From the NCBI GenBank assembly GCA_944382875.1, contig CALWNQ010000001.1, positions 62,001 to 126,000 on the forward strand: 64,000 nucleotides of DNA, read 5' to 3'. The notes beneath the pieces are model-generated. The model was given only the letters and a program-made list of their open reading frames with translations. It searched no databases and had not been told where the DNA came from. The stretch's first letter is position 1. The number at the start of each line of letters is the position of its first letter. Source of the stretch: an uncultured Clostridia bacterium (GTDB lineage: Bacteria > Bacillota > Clostridia > Oscillospirales > Ruminococcaceae). This document shows positions 8,791-19,950 of the stretch, in pieces. The position numbers were made by a program, and so were the translations under genes.

Positions 8791-9711
8791 ATGTCATTTG
8801 AACGTCTGATCGCCAAAATTAAAGACACCAAAAACCCCACCGTTGTCGGCCTTGATCCCAGCTTTTCCTATGTTCCCCAGTATATTCGCGCCAAATACCA
8901 AGGACAGTTTGCTGATCCGCTCGAAGGCGCTGCCTGCGCCGTTCTCGAATACAACAAGGGCCTAATCGACGCGCTCTGCGACATTGTCCCGGCGGTGAAA
9001 CCGCAGGCGGCTTATTACGAAATGTACGGCTGGTACGGCATGAAAACCTTTGCCGAAACCATCACCTACGCTCAGAAAAAGGGCATGTATGTCATCATCG
9101 ACGGCAAGCGCAACGACATCGGCTCCACCATGGAAGCCTACGCTGCCGCCCACCTGGGCACAGTTGACCTAGATGGACAGATTGCCGTTCCGTTTGGCGG
9201 CGACGCGCTGACTGTCAACGGCTATCTTGGCACCGACGGCATCAGCCCGCTTCTAAAAATCTGCAAGGAACAGGACAAAGGCATCTTTGTGCTGGTCAAA
9301 ACTTCCAACCCCTCTTCCGGCGAGCTGCAGGACAAGAAAATCGGCCGCCGGCCCGTTTACGAAGTGATGGGCAAAATGTGCGAAACCTGGGGCAAAGAGC
9401 TTTTGGGAGAAAGCGGCTACTCCGCCGTTGGCGCGGTTGTCGGCGCAACCTACCCGGAACAGCTCTCCGAGCTCCGCGAAAAGCTGCCTCACACCTTCTT
9501 CCTCGTCCCCGGTTACGGTGCGCAGGGCGGCGGCGCCAAAGACGTCGCCGGCGCGTTTGACGCAAATGGTCTGGGCGCCATCGTCAACTCCTCCCGCGGC
9601 ATCATCTGCGCCTATAAAAAAGGTGACTGGTCCGAGGAGCAGTTTGCGGAAGCCGCGCGCGCCGAAGCCATCCGGATGCGGGATGACATCTGCGCACACA
9701 TCAATCTGTAA
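8791..9711 (+). CDS. pyrF: Orotidine 5'-phosphate decarboxylase
   Basis: This enzyme (306 aa) decarboxylates OMP to UMP, the last step of de novo synthesis. The catalytic Asp-Lys-Asp set is in IIDGKRNDIGSTMEAYA (Asp104, Lys106, Asp109). The N-terminal VVGLDPS and C-terminal FLVPGYGAQGGGAKD phosphate-binding loop are clear. It is the longer group 2 type of about 300 aa, rather than the 230-aa Bacillus type. It lies between pyrC and carB in the PyrR-controlled operon. Confidence 0.96.
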   Translation: MSFERLIAKIKDTKNPTVVGLDPSFSYVPQYIRAKYQGQFADPLEGAACAVLEYNKGLIDALCDIVPAVKPQAAYYEMYGWYGMKTFAETITYAQKKGMYVIIDGKRNDIGSTMEAYAAAHLGTVDLDGQIAVPFGGDALTVNGYLGTDGISPLLKICKEQDKGIFVLVKTSNPSSGELQDKKIGRRPVYEVMGKMCETWGKELLGESGYSAVGAVVGATYPEQLSELREKLPHTFFLVPGYGAQGGGAKDVAGAFDANGLGAIVNSSRGIICAYKKGDWSEEQFAEAARAEAIRMRDDICAHINL

Positions 9712-9749
9712 AGAAAATCCCTTACCTCATTTGAAAGGAATGAACTGGA

Positions 9750-12944
<3,195 letters not shown>

Positions 12945-12970
12945 CAGCTGCAAGCTGCGGCATACAAAGG

Positions 12971-13008
12971 AAAATACCGGTCATCCGAAAAGGACGGCCG
13001 GTATTTTT
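12971..13008 (+). terminator. Terminator at the end of the pyr operon
   Basis: AAAATACCGGtCaTCC pairs with GGAcGgCCGGTATTTTT. It sits between carB and the convergent RidA coding end. Confidence 0.85.
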
Positions 13009-13009
13009 G

Positions 13010-13387
13010 TTATTCCTGACAGGCGATCAGTTCGATTTCCACTTTGGCACCTTTGGGGAGCTTGTCTACCGCGTAACAGGCGCGCGCCGGACAGTCTTTT
13101 GAGAAGTATTCGGCATACACTTCATTGACCGCCGCAAAATCCTCGATGTCTTCCAGCAAAACGGTGGTTTTCACCGCATTTTCCATGGTACAGCCCGCCG
13201 CAGCCAGGATTGCTTTGAGGTTTTCAAGCGACTGCCGCGCCTGTTCTCGGATTCCTTCCGGCATTTCGCCGCTTTGGGGATTGATGGGAAGCTGCCCCGA
13301 TACAAAAATCAGGCCGCCCGCCTTTACTGCCTGGGAATAAGGTCCGATTGCTGCCGGCGCATCTGGCGTGGAAAGGATTTCTTTCAC
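13010..13387 (-). CDS. ridA: RidA family enamine/imine deaminase (internal start)
   Basis: RidA hydrolyses reactive enamine/imine intermediates released by PLP enzymes. The 125 residues from the GTG at 13387 give a full-length RidA: start VKEILSTPDAPAAIGPYSQA, GLIFVSGQLPINPQSGE, and the catalytic arginine in CPARACYAV (about residue 102). AGGAGG (13396-13401) lies 8 nt before the GTG. This supports separate translation even though the upstream frame runs straight in without a stop. The gene is convergent with carB. Confidence 0.88.
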   Translation of the reverse strand: MKEILSTPDAPAAIGPYSQAVKAGGLIFVSGQLPINPQSGEMPEGIREQARQSLENLKAILAAAGCTMENAVKTTVLLEDIEDFAAVNEVYAEYFSKDCPARACYAVDKLPKGAKVEIELIACQE

Positions 13388-14461
13388 GGTTGATTCCTCC
13401 TGAATATTGAGATTATCGTACAGCTCCGGGGCAAGCGGCTCTTCTCCCACACCAATTTCCCCTTCTGCCCGTTTCCAGATTTCCCGCAGCACCGCGGCGC
13501 ATTTCCGCGCGCTACAAATTTCTGCCCGCGCACTGCCAAACTGTCCGATACGGACCGCACCATATTTTTCGAACGCCGGTAGATACCGCGGATAAAATTG
13601 GGAAACATCGCCACTCCTAGAACAACGGTGCGGATGCATCGGATTTTCCCAGCAAAATCCCCTCCCGTTTCTGCCGTGGATGAGATACGGCTCGGCGCCC
13701 AGCCGGTCGGGCACTCCGATCATCTCTTCCACCGCGTGCAGATAGGTGTTGCGGTTTTGGCTCACTCCGGCAAGCAGAATTTTGGCGTTTTCCTGATACA
13801 GGCGTCCCCAGCATCCCTCGGGCGGCGCCGGTGTATGGAAAAGCTCCTCCCCTTTGACATATTCCGCCGCGCGTTCTCCAAAGGCCGCGACCGAATGGGT
13901 GGGATGCAGCGAACGCACCCCATCCGGATGGAACGCGGCAATCCGCGGCAGAGTTCCAATGCACGGTTCGGTAGAGGAAGCGTCGTAATCAGGATGTTCC
14001 GGATTAACGTTGGCCCAGGTGTGAGTGGGAATGAGCAGCAATCCTTTTGAGAAATAGGTCCGCAGCGCATCAATCAGCCCCATCGCGCCGCCCGCCACCG
14101 GCCCGATCGCCCGCAGGGAGCTGTGAACCATCACGGTATCGCTGGGCAGAAACCCCATTTTTCGCAGCTGTGCGTGCAGCTCCTCGGGCTGCCAGCAGAG
14201 TTTTGCCGCCTCTTGGGGATGCCGTTCCAACCATTTGACAACAAAAGAACAGCTTGCTTTTGCCTTCTTTCCCTCCGAAAGAATCTGATTGACTGCCATC
14301 TGGGCCAGTTCCCCCGCAATCCCCTGCCCTCGCAGGCTTTCATCCACAAAGGTGTGACAAATATCGCAAATTCCCGGCAGAATTTCCGGAAAGCGGATCT
14401 CCGCCAAAAGTTTTCCATTTTCTTCCCGGAAAATCCGTCCGGGCTCTGTTTTCCAATTCAT
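13010..14461 (-). CDS. GNAT-AAC(3)-like acetyltransferase open reading frame continuing in frame into RidA
   Basis: One uninterrupted frame of 483 codons holds three domains. Residues 1-85 are a small GNAT (REENGKLLAEIRFP, FVDESLRGQGIAGELA; Gcn5-like CG type). Residues about 92-350 are an aminoglycoside 3-N-acetyltransferase/YokD-type domain (MVHSSLRAIGPVAGGAMGLI, LIPTHTWAN, SLHPTHSVAAFG). The last 125 residues are RidA. No stop codon separates AAC(3) from RidA, but a strong AGGAGG and GTG inside the frame mark an independent RidA start. Known AAC(3)-fold proteins acetylate aminoglycosides or other amines. True resistance activity is not implied. The start at 14461 follows AAAGGAGGCGG. Confidence 0.8.
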   Translation of the reverse strand: MNWKTEPGRIFREENGKLLAEIRFPEILPGICDICHTFVDESLRGQGIAGELAQMAVNQILSEGKKAKASCSFVVKWLERHPQEAAKLCWQPEELHAQLRKMGFLPSDTVMVHSSLRAIGPVAGGAMGLIDALRTYFSKGLLLIPTHTWANVNPEHPDYDASSTEPCIGTLPRIAAFHPDGVRSLHPTHSVAAFGERAAEYVKGEELFHTPAPPEGCWGRLYQENAKILLAGVSQNRNTYLHAVEEMIGVPDRLGAEPYLIHGRNGRGFCWENPMHPHRCSRSGDVSQFYPRYLPAFEKYGAVRIGQFGSARAEICSARKCAAVLREIWKRAEGEIGVGEEPLAPELYDNLNIQEESTVKEILSTPDAPAAIGPYSQAVKAGGLIFVSGQLPINPQSGEMPEGIREQARQSLENLKAILAAAGCTMENAVKTTVLLEDIEDFAAVNEVYAEYFSKDCPARACYAVDKLPKGAKVEIELIACQE

Positions 14462-14733
14462 ATCAACCGCCTCCTTTCCAACAGAATACCAGATTTTTTC
14501 CTGTTTTGCAAGAAGGGCAAATGAATCTATGCAATAAAATATCCCTATTTGTTTCTCCATATGTACCGATTGATCCGGACATCCCGTTCCCTGCAAAAAT
14601 ACTTTTTCTCAGAAATTTGATCCGTATTTTTCTTGATCCCATCCGTATTCTTTCCTTCATCACGCCGCAATCCACGCTCGCATACGATAGAACGAGCAAA
14701 CGCTTAATCTATGAAACAGGAGTGAACAGGAAT

Positions 14734-15027
14734 ATGGGAATGCCCGTTATTACACCCGGTACCGCAACCAGAACACAAGCCATTACAGACGTCATTGAGT
14801 CGGTTGCGCTGGAAGAAACCGCACTTTCACATATTCTGAATGCAGAAGGAGAAAAAATCCAGAAAATGGTCGCCATGCAGGATGCGACCCCGGAAATTCT
14901 GTTGGCAACCAACAAATCGGTGGAATCTATGGTAAACGCCGTTTCTCGTTTGGAAATGATTCTGCAATCCAAACTTTCCGTATTTGACGGCTGTTTGTGC
15001 GATAACACCGATACTGCGGTGGAATAA
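14734..15027 (+). CDS. Small protein with LSHILNAEGEK domain
   Basis: This 97-aa protein has no assigned function. After a short leader (GMPVITPGTATRTQ) it consists of one helical module: ITDVIESVALEETALSH, ILNAEGEKIQKMVAM, ATNKSVESMVNAVSRLE. The same module reappears at the end of the next gene (ESIALQQTALSHILNAEGEK). It has no signal peptide and few aromatics. From memory, such modules occur at the ends of Clostridia surface, spore or collagen-like proteins, possibly as a docking or oligomerisation unit; this is inference. The ATG at 14734 with upstream AGGAG is preferred over the longer frame. A terminator follows. Confidence 0.75.
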   Translation: MGMPVITPGTATRTQAITDVIESVALEETALSHILNAEGEKIQKMVAMQDATPEILLATNKSVESMVNAVSRLEMILQSKLSVFDGCLCDNTDTAVE

Positions 15028-15035
15028 ACCCCAAT

Positions 15036-15076
15036 AAACAAATGGGACTTCGCTTTGAAGTTCCATTTGTTTTTCC
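15036..15076 (+). terminator. Terminator between the two LSHILNAEGEK-domain genes
   Basis: AAACAAATGGgACTT pairs with AAGTtCCATTTGTTT across a CGCTTTG loop and ends in five T residues. Confidence 0.8.
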
Positions 15077-15147
15077 AAAGTAATCTGCCTATGATCCGCG
15101 TACAAAGAAAAAATTGTATGCAGAATCAAAATGAGTGAGGAATTGAA

Positions 15148-16035
15148 ATGGCAATCAATTTTAACACTGCCAATGAATATAATGTTTTTGTATTCGGTGA
15201 TATGAATCTAAGCAATACCGATGCCGAAGGCCGCGTGGCAGTAGGAGGCAACGTCACCTTAAGCAACTACGGTGTTGGGGCTGGTATTTCCCCGCTGCCG
15301 CCAGCCGGTACAGACCCATCTTTTGTCGTATATGGCAATGTTAGTGTGTCCGGTGGATCCAACGCAAGCGGTAACACCATCGTCAATCCAAGCAGCACCG
15401 TCATCAACTACACCATGGGAAATCCAAATGGTGCCCTGATCACAGGAACTCCCATTGATTTTGCCGAAACAGCACAATATTTAAAATGCGCATCTGCGTT
15501 TTGGGGAAATCTTCAAACAAACGGCACCGGCAATATTCTGTATAATCAGCTAAACCTTACCGGTACTGATCCAACCTTGAATATTTTCCGTTTTGACGGC
15601 ACCAATATCTATGGTACAGGAATTGGTCTCAATCAGTTAAACGGCATCAATATTATTGCGCCGATTGACTCCACTATCCTGATCACTGTAAACGGTACAG
15701 CTATCCAATATGGAAGTTACCAGATTTTCCGCAACGGAACTGCCGCCTCCAGAGAAAATGCGCGGAAAATCCTTTGGAATTTCCCGGAAGCCCTAACATG
15801 GTCCAACAGCACCACCGCAATTTATGGCTCTGTACTGGCTCCCTTTGCAAATGCAGTAACAACTTACAGCCAGATTAACGGAAATATTATTTTCCAGTCG
15901 TTTACAGGAAATTCTGAAAGCCATAACGAATTATTTATCGGGGAACTTCCGGATCCCACCGAATGTCTTATTACAACCAGCAGCACGACGACAACCTCAA
16001 CTTCGACCACAACCTCGACTTCAACGACAACCTAG
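15148..16035 (+). CDS. Choice-of-anchor A family surface protein, reading to first in-frame TAG
   Basis: The first 295 codons give a choice-of-anchor A domain, a beta-rich fold found in surface and spore-coat proteins: FNTANEYNVFVFGDMNLSN, GRVAVGGNVTLSNYG, FRFDGTNIYG, WNFPEALTWSNSTTAIYGSV and a terminal NGNIIFQSFTGNSESHNELF. A Ser/Thr-only repeat starts at about residue 277 and is cut by TAG at 16033-16035. The same frame continues without shift to 16416 except for a second TAG at 16105-16107, and ends in the helical module seen in the gene at 14734. The full protein would have 422 codons. GTGAGG precedes the ATG. No classical signal peptide is visible. Confidence 0.85.
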   Translation: MAINFNTANEYNVFVFGDMNLSNTDAEGRVAVGGNVTLSNYGVGAGISPLPPAGTDPSFVVYGNVSVSGGSNASGNTIVNPSSTVINYTMGNPNGALITGTPIDFAETAQYLKCASAFWGNLQTNGTGNILYNQLNLTGTDPTLNIFRFDGTNIYGTGIGLNQLNGINIIAPIDSTILITVNGTAIQYGSYQIFRNGTAASRENARKILWNFPEALTWSNSTTAIYGSVLAPFANAVTTYSQINGNIIFQSFTGNSESHNELFIGELPDPTECLITTSSTTTTSTSTTTSTSTTT

Positions 16036-16170
16036 ACTTCAACGACAACTTCGACTTCCACCACGACTTCAACTTCCACCACGACTTCGACTTCAACGAC
16101 AACCTAGACTTCAACGACAACTTCGACTTCCACCACAACTTCGACAACTTCTACTACTACAACTACAACT
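15985..16170 (+). repeat. Ser/Thr-coding tandem repeat carrying two TAG codons
   Basis: Short units of the form ACx-TCx (for example ACTTCGACTTCCACCACG) are repeated to encode a Ser/Thr linker. The two TAG codons lie exactly 72 bp (24 codons) apart in near-identical surroundings (ACGACAACC-TAG-ACTTCAACG). This points to a single TCG-to-TAG change followed by tandem duplication. Replication slippage between units could delete or add the TAG-bearing unit without changing frame. Confidence 0.9.
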
Positions 16171-16416
16171 GCTGCACCAGTATCGCCCCGCTGCCAGGCT
16201 ATTTCCGATTTGATGGAATCCATTGCGCTGCAGCAAACGGCATTATCCCACATTTTAAATGCTGAAGGCGAAAAACTTCAAAGAATCCTTTCTTTTGAGG
16301 ATATTTCCTTTGAAACGGTACTGCAAACCAACCATTCTGTAGAATCTATGGTCAATTCTATTTCCAATCTGGAAGCCATCCTAAAAAACAAGTTGGAATA
16401 TTTCCAGGAAGCCTGA
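16036..16416 (+). pseudogene. C-terminal part of the choice-of-anchor A protein beyond the TAG codons
   Basis: This stretch is in frame with the gene starting at 15148 and encodes the rest of the Ser/Thr linker, then AAPVSPRCQ and the helical module DLMESIALQQTALSH, ILNAEGEKLQRILSF, NHSVESMVNSISNLEAIL, ending at a TGA. The internal ATG at 16210 has no ribosome binding site. The module would therefore normally be made only by readthrough or after loss of the TAG-bearing repeat units. Conservation of the module relative to the gene at 14734 suggests the interruption is recent or tolerated. Confidence 0.7.
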
Positions 16417-16472
16417 TGACTTCCCCATCTGCAAAACACCCGCAAATCTAACAGGAAAGCAGGAATACTCGG

Positions 16473-17756
16473 ATGACAGTTGCCATATTAACCATGTTTG
16501 CCGGACTTTCCAACACCTATTCTTTGGTCAATGTTGTTGCTGACCAGCTGAAAATGCTGCTGGATGCACAAATAAAGGTCAAGGTTCTGGTCAGTGAAAC
16601 CTGTCCTGATCGGGAACGAACCGGCATTTTCCTTGATAACAGGCTGGAATGGGTAAAAATCACCAACACTCTGCATGGAAAGCCGATCGAATGGCGGGAT
16701 TATTCCAATTCAACAGGGGATGTCCATGATACCTTTTTTGAGGAGACAGATATCATCGCCGAGGATTTTGTCCGGCATCTGGAAGATGTGGATGTCTGTA
16801 TCCTGCATGACATTCTTTACCAGGGATGGCATCTGGTTCACAATATTGCCATCCGCAAAGCGCAGGAAAAACTCCCGCATGTTAAATTCATTGCATTCAC
16901 CCATTCTCTTCCTGCAAACCGTCCAAAAGAAATGCAATATCCCTTTTCCGCCAGATTTTCGGATATGCCGCATACCAAATTTGTCTACCCCACTTACTCG
17001 GGGATTCCCGCACTGGCAAAACAGTATGGTATTCCAGAAGGAAAATGCGCGGTCGTCTATAACACCTTGCCTCTTCTGGAAGGCATGAGCAAAGATATTC
17101 AAAAAGTTGCAAAACACATTGACCTTATGAATGCGGAAGTTTTAATCGTTTATCCCGCCAGATTGACTGTGGGGAAACAGTTTGAAAAGGCAGCAGCATT
17201 AGCAGGAGCGATCAAGACAAAAGCTGAAAAAAACACAAAGATTATTTTCTGTGATTTTCCCTCTGCAGATATTTCAAGCACTCTCTATAAGCATCTCATC
17301 CGAATGGAAGGGATGCAGTATGGCTTGGAACGAGAAGATTTGCTGTTCACATCAGATATCGGATATTCAGAAGGATTTCCACGGCAGGGAGTATTGGAAC
17401 TGTTTACACTGTCCAACCTATTCATCTGCCCATCTTACTCAGAATCTTTTGGGTTAACTGTGTTAGAAGCAGGCAGCAGAGGGAATTTTTTGGTTCTGAA
17501 TGAAGCTGTTCCCGCTTTAAAAGAATTGGGAGAACGATTCGGGGCGTATTTCATGCGTTGGAACGCCAGGAATTTTGGATATGATACCAAAGAAGAGTAT
17601 CATCCTTCCGAAAAAGCGTACTATGAAGAGCACGCCGGCAGGATTGTTAATCTGATGCGGGAAGATCGCAGTCTTTTTGCAAAAACCGAAATCCACACCC
17701 ACTACAATCTGGAATGGATATCAAAAAATCAGCTGCTTCCACTATTGGAAGATTAA
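16473..17756 (+). CDS. GT4-type glycosyltransferase
   Basis: This 427-aa protein is a GT-B fold glycosyltransferase. The N-terminal half has a Rossmann-like start (TVAILTMFAGLSNTYSLV). The C-terminal half has LIVYPARLTVGKQFEKA and the donor-sugar E-x7-E motif SESFGLTVLEAGSRG near residue 330. No membrane segment is seen, so it acts in the cytoplasm or at the inner membrane face. It follows the Ser/Thr-rich surface protein by only 56 bp, so O-glycosylation of the Ser/Thr repeat is a reasonable guess, as is cell-wall polysaccharide synthesis. The start has only a weak CAGGAA site. Confidence 0.83.
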   Translation: MTVAILTMFAGLSNTYSLVNVVADQLKMLLDAQIKVKVLVSETCPDRERTGIFLDNRLEWVKITNTLHGKPIEWRDYSNSTGDVHDTFFEETDIIAEDFVRHLEDVDVCILHDILYQGWHLVHNIAIRKAQEKLPHVKFIAFTHSLPANRPKEMQYPFSARFSDMPHTKFVYPTYSGIPALAKQYGIPEGKCAVVYNTLPLLEGMSKDIQKVAKHIDLMNAEVLIVYPARLTVGKQFEKAAALAGAIKTKAEKNTKIIFCDFPSADISSTLYKHLIRMEGMQYGLEREDLLFTSDIGYSEGFPRQGVLELFTLSNLFICPSYSESFGLTVLEAGSRGNFLVLNEAVPALKELGERFGAYFMRWNARNFGYDTKEEYHPSEKAYYEEHAGRIVNLMREDRSLFAKTEIHTHYNLEWISKNQLLPLLED

Positions 17757-17836
17757 ATGCACAAGGATCTTAAAACATTCTTTTTTCCGTTTGAAAAGGC
17801 GGAAAAATACATAGAAATGGTTATTGTTTAACAAGC

Positions 17837-17875
17837 AAAAACAAACCGGCCTGATATACAGGCCGGTTTGTTTGT
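17837..17875. terminator. Bidirectional terminator after the glycosyltransferase
   Basis: A perfect 15-bp stem (AAACAAACCGGCCTG / CAGGCCGGTTTGTTT) with loop ATATA stands between convergent genes. Confidence 0.9.
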
Positions 17876-17880
17876 ACAAT

Positions 17881-18273
17881 TTAGAATGTAATGGTATGAG
17901 GAGCTTCGGTAAACGACGAGAATGTTGCAGTACCATGCTGCAGCGCAAAAATCTGCGTATTGCCATCACCGGCTTTGTACATTTTCTGCAGAGACGGATA
18001 TGCCGCCAACATGTGCTCCTGTGCTTCTACCCGCGGATCCTCAACCGCCGTAGCCGCGACACGCAGCCAACGCGTTCCGTCAAAAGCACAAATTTCTATC
18101 TTTGGATTCTGTGTGATCTGTTTGGAAACATCCTTGACTTTACCGGTCTGGATAGTCAGTTTCCCATCAAACAGATCGATCGTCCCAAAAGGCCGCACTC
18201 TTGGCTGGTCACCATCCATGGTAGCAAGATAATATGTACCACATTTTTTCAGAAAATCATACACTTCCTGCAT
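17881..18273 (-). CDS. Pyridoxamine 5'-phosphate oxidase-fold (flavin-binding) protein
   Basis: This 130-aa split-barrel protein has the typical series YYLATMDGDQPRVRPFG (flavin-phosphate binding), DGKLTIQTGKVKDVSKQI, PKIEICAFDGTRWLRVAATA and a C-terminal IFALQHGTATFSS. Small Clostridia proteins of this type bind FMN or F420-like cofactors and reduce small molecules or take part in nitroimidazole (Nim-like) reduction; the substrate is unknown. An AAGGAGGG site precedes the ATG. It lies 63 bp downstream of the MATE pump gene on the same strand. Confidence 0.88.
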   Translation of the reverse strand: MQEVYDFLKKCGTYYLATMDGDQPRVRPFGTIDLFDGKLTIQTGKVKDVSKQITQNPKIEICAFDGTRWLRVAATAVEDPRVEAQEHMLAAYPSLQKMYKAGDGNTQIFALQHGTATFSSFTEAPHTITF

Positions 18274-18336
18274 TTTAATTCCCTCCTTAAGTTGATACTT
18301 CCATTATAGCACAAATCAAATAAAATGGGCAAAAAT

Positions 18337-19674
18337 TCAGCGAATTTCCGCCCAATTTGCCTTTTTATAATACACCAGAAATGTAGCGGTGCTCAGTGCC
18401 CAGGTGATTGGATAAACCCAATAAACCATCTGGATACTGTGCGTGAGCGGGATTGTAATGGACAGGAAAGCGACACGAATGATACACCAACATATCATCA
18501 TCACAAACATTGGTACAATCGCTTTGCCGGCACCGCGCAAAACTGCAGCTATTGAATGAGAAGCAGCCAGCAGAACATAGAACAATGCGGCGGTCCGCGC
18601 TTTTTCAATACCAAACTGGACAACCTGCGGTGTTGAATCAAAGGCGGCGATCATCTGCGGAGCAAACAGGAACACAATAATCCCGATTATCTCCGCCAGA
18701 ATTACTGTAACCAGAATTCCAAAACGCGCGCCCTTTTCGGTCCGCTCCTTCTGTCTTGCACCAAGGTTTTGCCCGACAAATGTGGTAATGGCCAAGGTAA
18801 AGCTGGTAATCGGCAGGAATCCGAATCCTTCGATTTTGGTATAGGCGCCGTAGCCAGCCATCGCCATTTCCCCGAACGCATTGATATCCGACTGTACAAT
18901 GACATTGGCAAAAGCAATAATCGAGTTCTGCACCCCCGAAGGAAGCCCGATCCGGATAATCTGCCCCAGAATTTTCCGATCGAAACGGATTTTTGACAAA
19001 ATCAGGCGGTAGCTTTCTTTTGTTCTGACCAACTGAAGCAGGCAAAGTCCGGCACTGACAACTTGGGAAATCACCGTTGCCAAAGCGGCACCGCCCACTC
19101 CAGTATGAAAACCGCTGATAAATAAAATATCCAGCACCAGATTGATAACAGAGGACGCTATCAGGTAATACAGCGGATGGCGGCTGTCTCCGACTGCCTG
19201 CAAAATCCCAACAAAAATATTGTACAGAACAAACGCAAGCGAACCTGCAAAATAAATCTGTAAATAAGACACTGCTTCCGGCATCACACTGCTTGGCGTG
19301 TCCATCCATCGCAAAATATTGGGAGTTAGCAGCACACCGATTCCTGTCATCAAAATTCCCGCAGCCAATCCAAAAGCAACTGTGGTATGGACCGCACGAT
19401 GGAGCGTCTCCTTATCACCCGCACCGAACAAACGGGCAACAATGACACCTGCACCCGTTGCAATCCCGCTAAGAAAGCCGATCAGCATAAAAATCAGGCT
19501 TCCCGAGGAACTGACAGCAGCCAGCGCAGAGCTTCCCAGAAAATTTCCAACAATCAGAGAGTCTACTGTGTTATACATTTGTTGAAATAGGTTTCCCAAT
19601 AAAATCGGCAAGGCGAAAAAGGTCATCCGTTTCCAGATAGCGCCTTCTGTCATTGGTTGAATGGTTTTTGTCAT
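18337..19674 (-). CDS. MATE family multidrug/metabolite efflux transporter
   Basis: This 445-aa inner membrane protein has about twelve hydrophobic helices in two homologous halves. The family start is FALPILLGNLFQQMYNTVDSL, followed by VGNFLGSSALAAV, and the second half begins near residue 235 (IIRIGLPSGVQNSIIAFANV). MATE pumps export cationic drugs or metabolites using Na+ or H+ gradients. The length is normal and both halves are intact. The ATG lies after an AAGGATG site. The substrate is not predictable. Confidence 0.94.
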   Translation of the reverse strand: MTKTIQPMTEGAIWKRMTFFALPILLGNLFQQMYNTVDSLIVGNFLGSSALAAVSSSGSLIFMLIGFLSGIATGAGVIVARLFGAGDKETLHRAVHTTVAFGLAAGILMTGIGVLLTPNILRWMDTPSSVMPEAVSYLQIYFAGSLAFVLYNIFVGILQAVGDSRHPLYYLIASSVINLVLDILFISGFHTGVGGAALATVISQVVSAGLCLLQLVRTKESYRLILSKIRFDRKILGQIIRIGLPSGVQNSIIAFANVIVQSDINAFGEMAMAGYGAYTKIEGFGFLPITSFTLAITTFVGQNLGARQKERTEKGARFGILVTVILAEIIGIIVFLFAPQMIAAFDSTPQVVQFGIEKARTAALFYVLLAASHSIAAVLRGAGKAIVPMFVMMICWCIIRVAFLSITIPLTHSIQMVYWVYPITWALSTATFLVYYKKANWAEIR

Positions 19675-19895
19675 CCGATTACATCCTTTCCAATAGAGAC
19701 ATACTTTTTATTATAACTCTCTTTTCCAGTTTCTGCAAGTTAATCGGAAAGGCAGGATTTATTAGTTATCATTCATACTTGTAAAAACGATTGGCTTCAA
19801 TCGCTGTATACATTAGATTGTGATTGGTTCATGATAACAAATGCTTTATCCTATTTGAACTGCAAAAAATTCTCAGCCTTCAACGATTCACATCA

Positions 19896-19936
19896 AAAAG
19901 CCGCGCACCCGTAAAAACGCAGGTGCGTGGCTTTTG
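19896..19936 (-). terminator. Terminator after the GH4 gene
   Basis: AAAAGCCgCGCACC pairs with GGTGCGtGGCTTTT; read on the minus strand, T residues follow the stem. Confidence 0.82.
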
Positions 19937-19950
19937 TCAAAATAAACCTT

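Noticed and set aside
15963-16265. A plus-strand frame of about 100 codons through the repeat (Asp/Asn/Phe/His repeats)
   Set aside because: It is the +2 reading of the Ser/Thr repeat and lacks a ribosome binding site. It only shows that the repeat has few stops in another frame.
14600-17760. Pyrrolysine or a TAG-to-Gln genetic code as the explanation for in-frame TAG
   Set aside because: LysR (2582), CMD/cupin (5508), GNAT (6130), PHP (48700) and other genes here end naturally at TAG, and no pyl genes or methylamine methyltransferase are visible. Partial suppression cannot be excluded.
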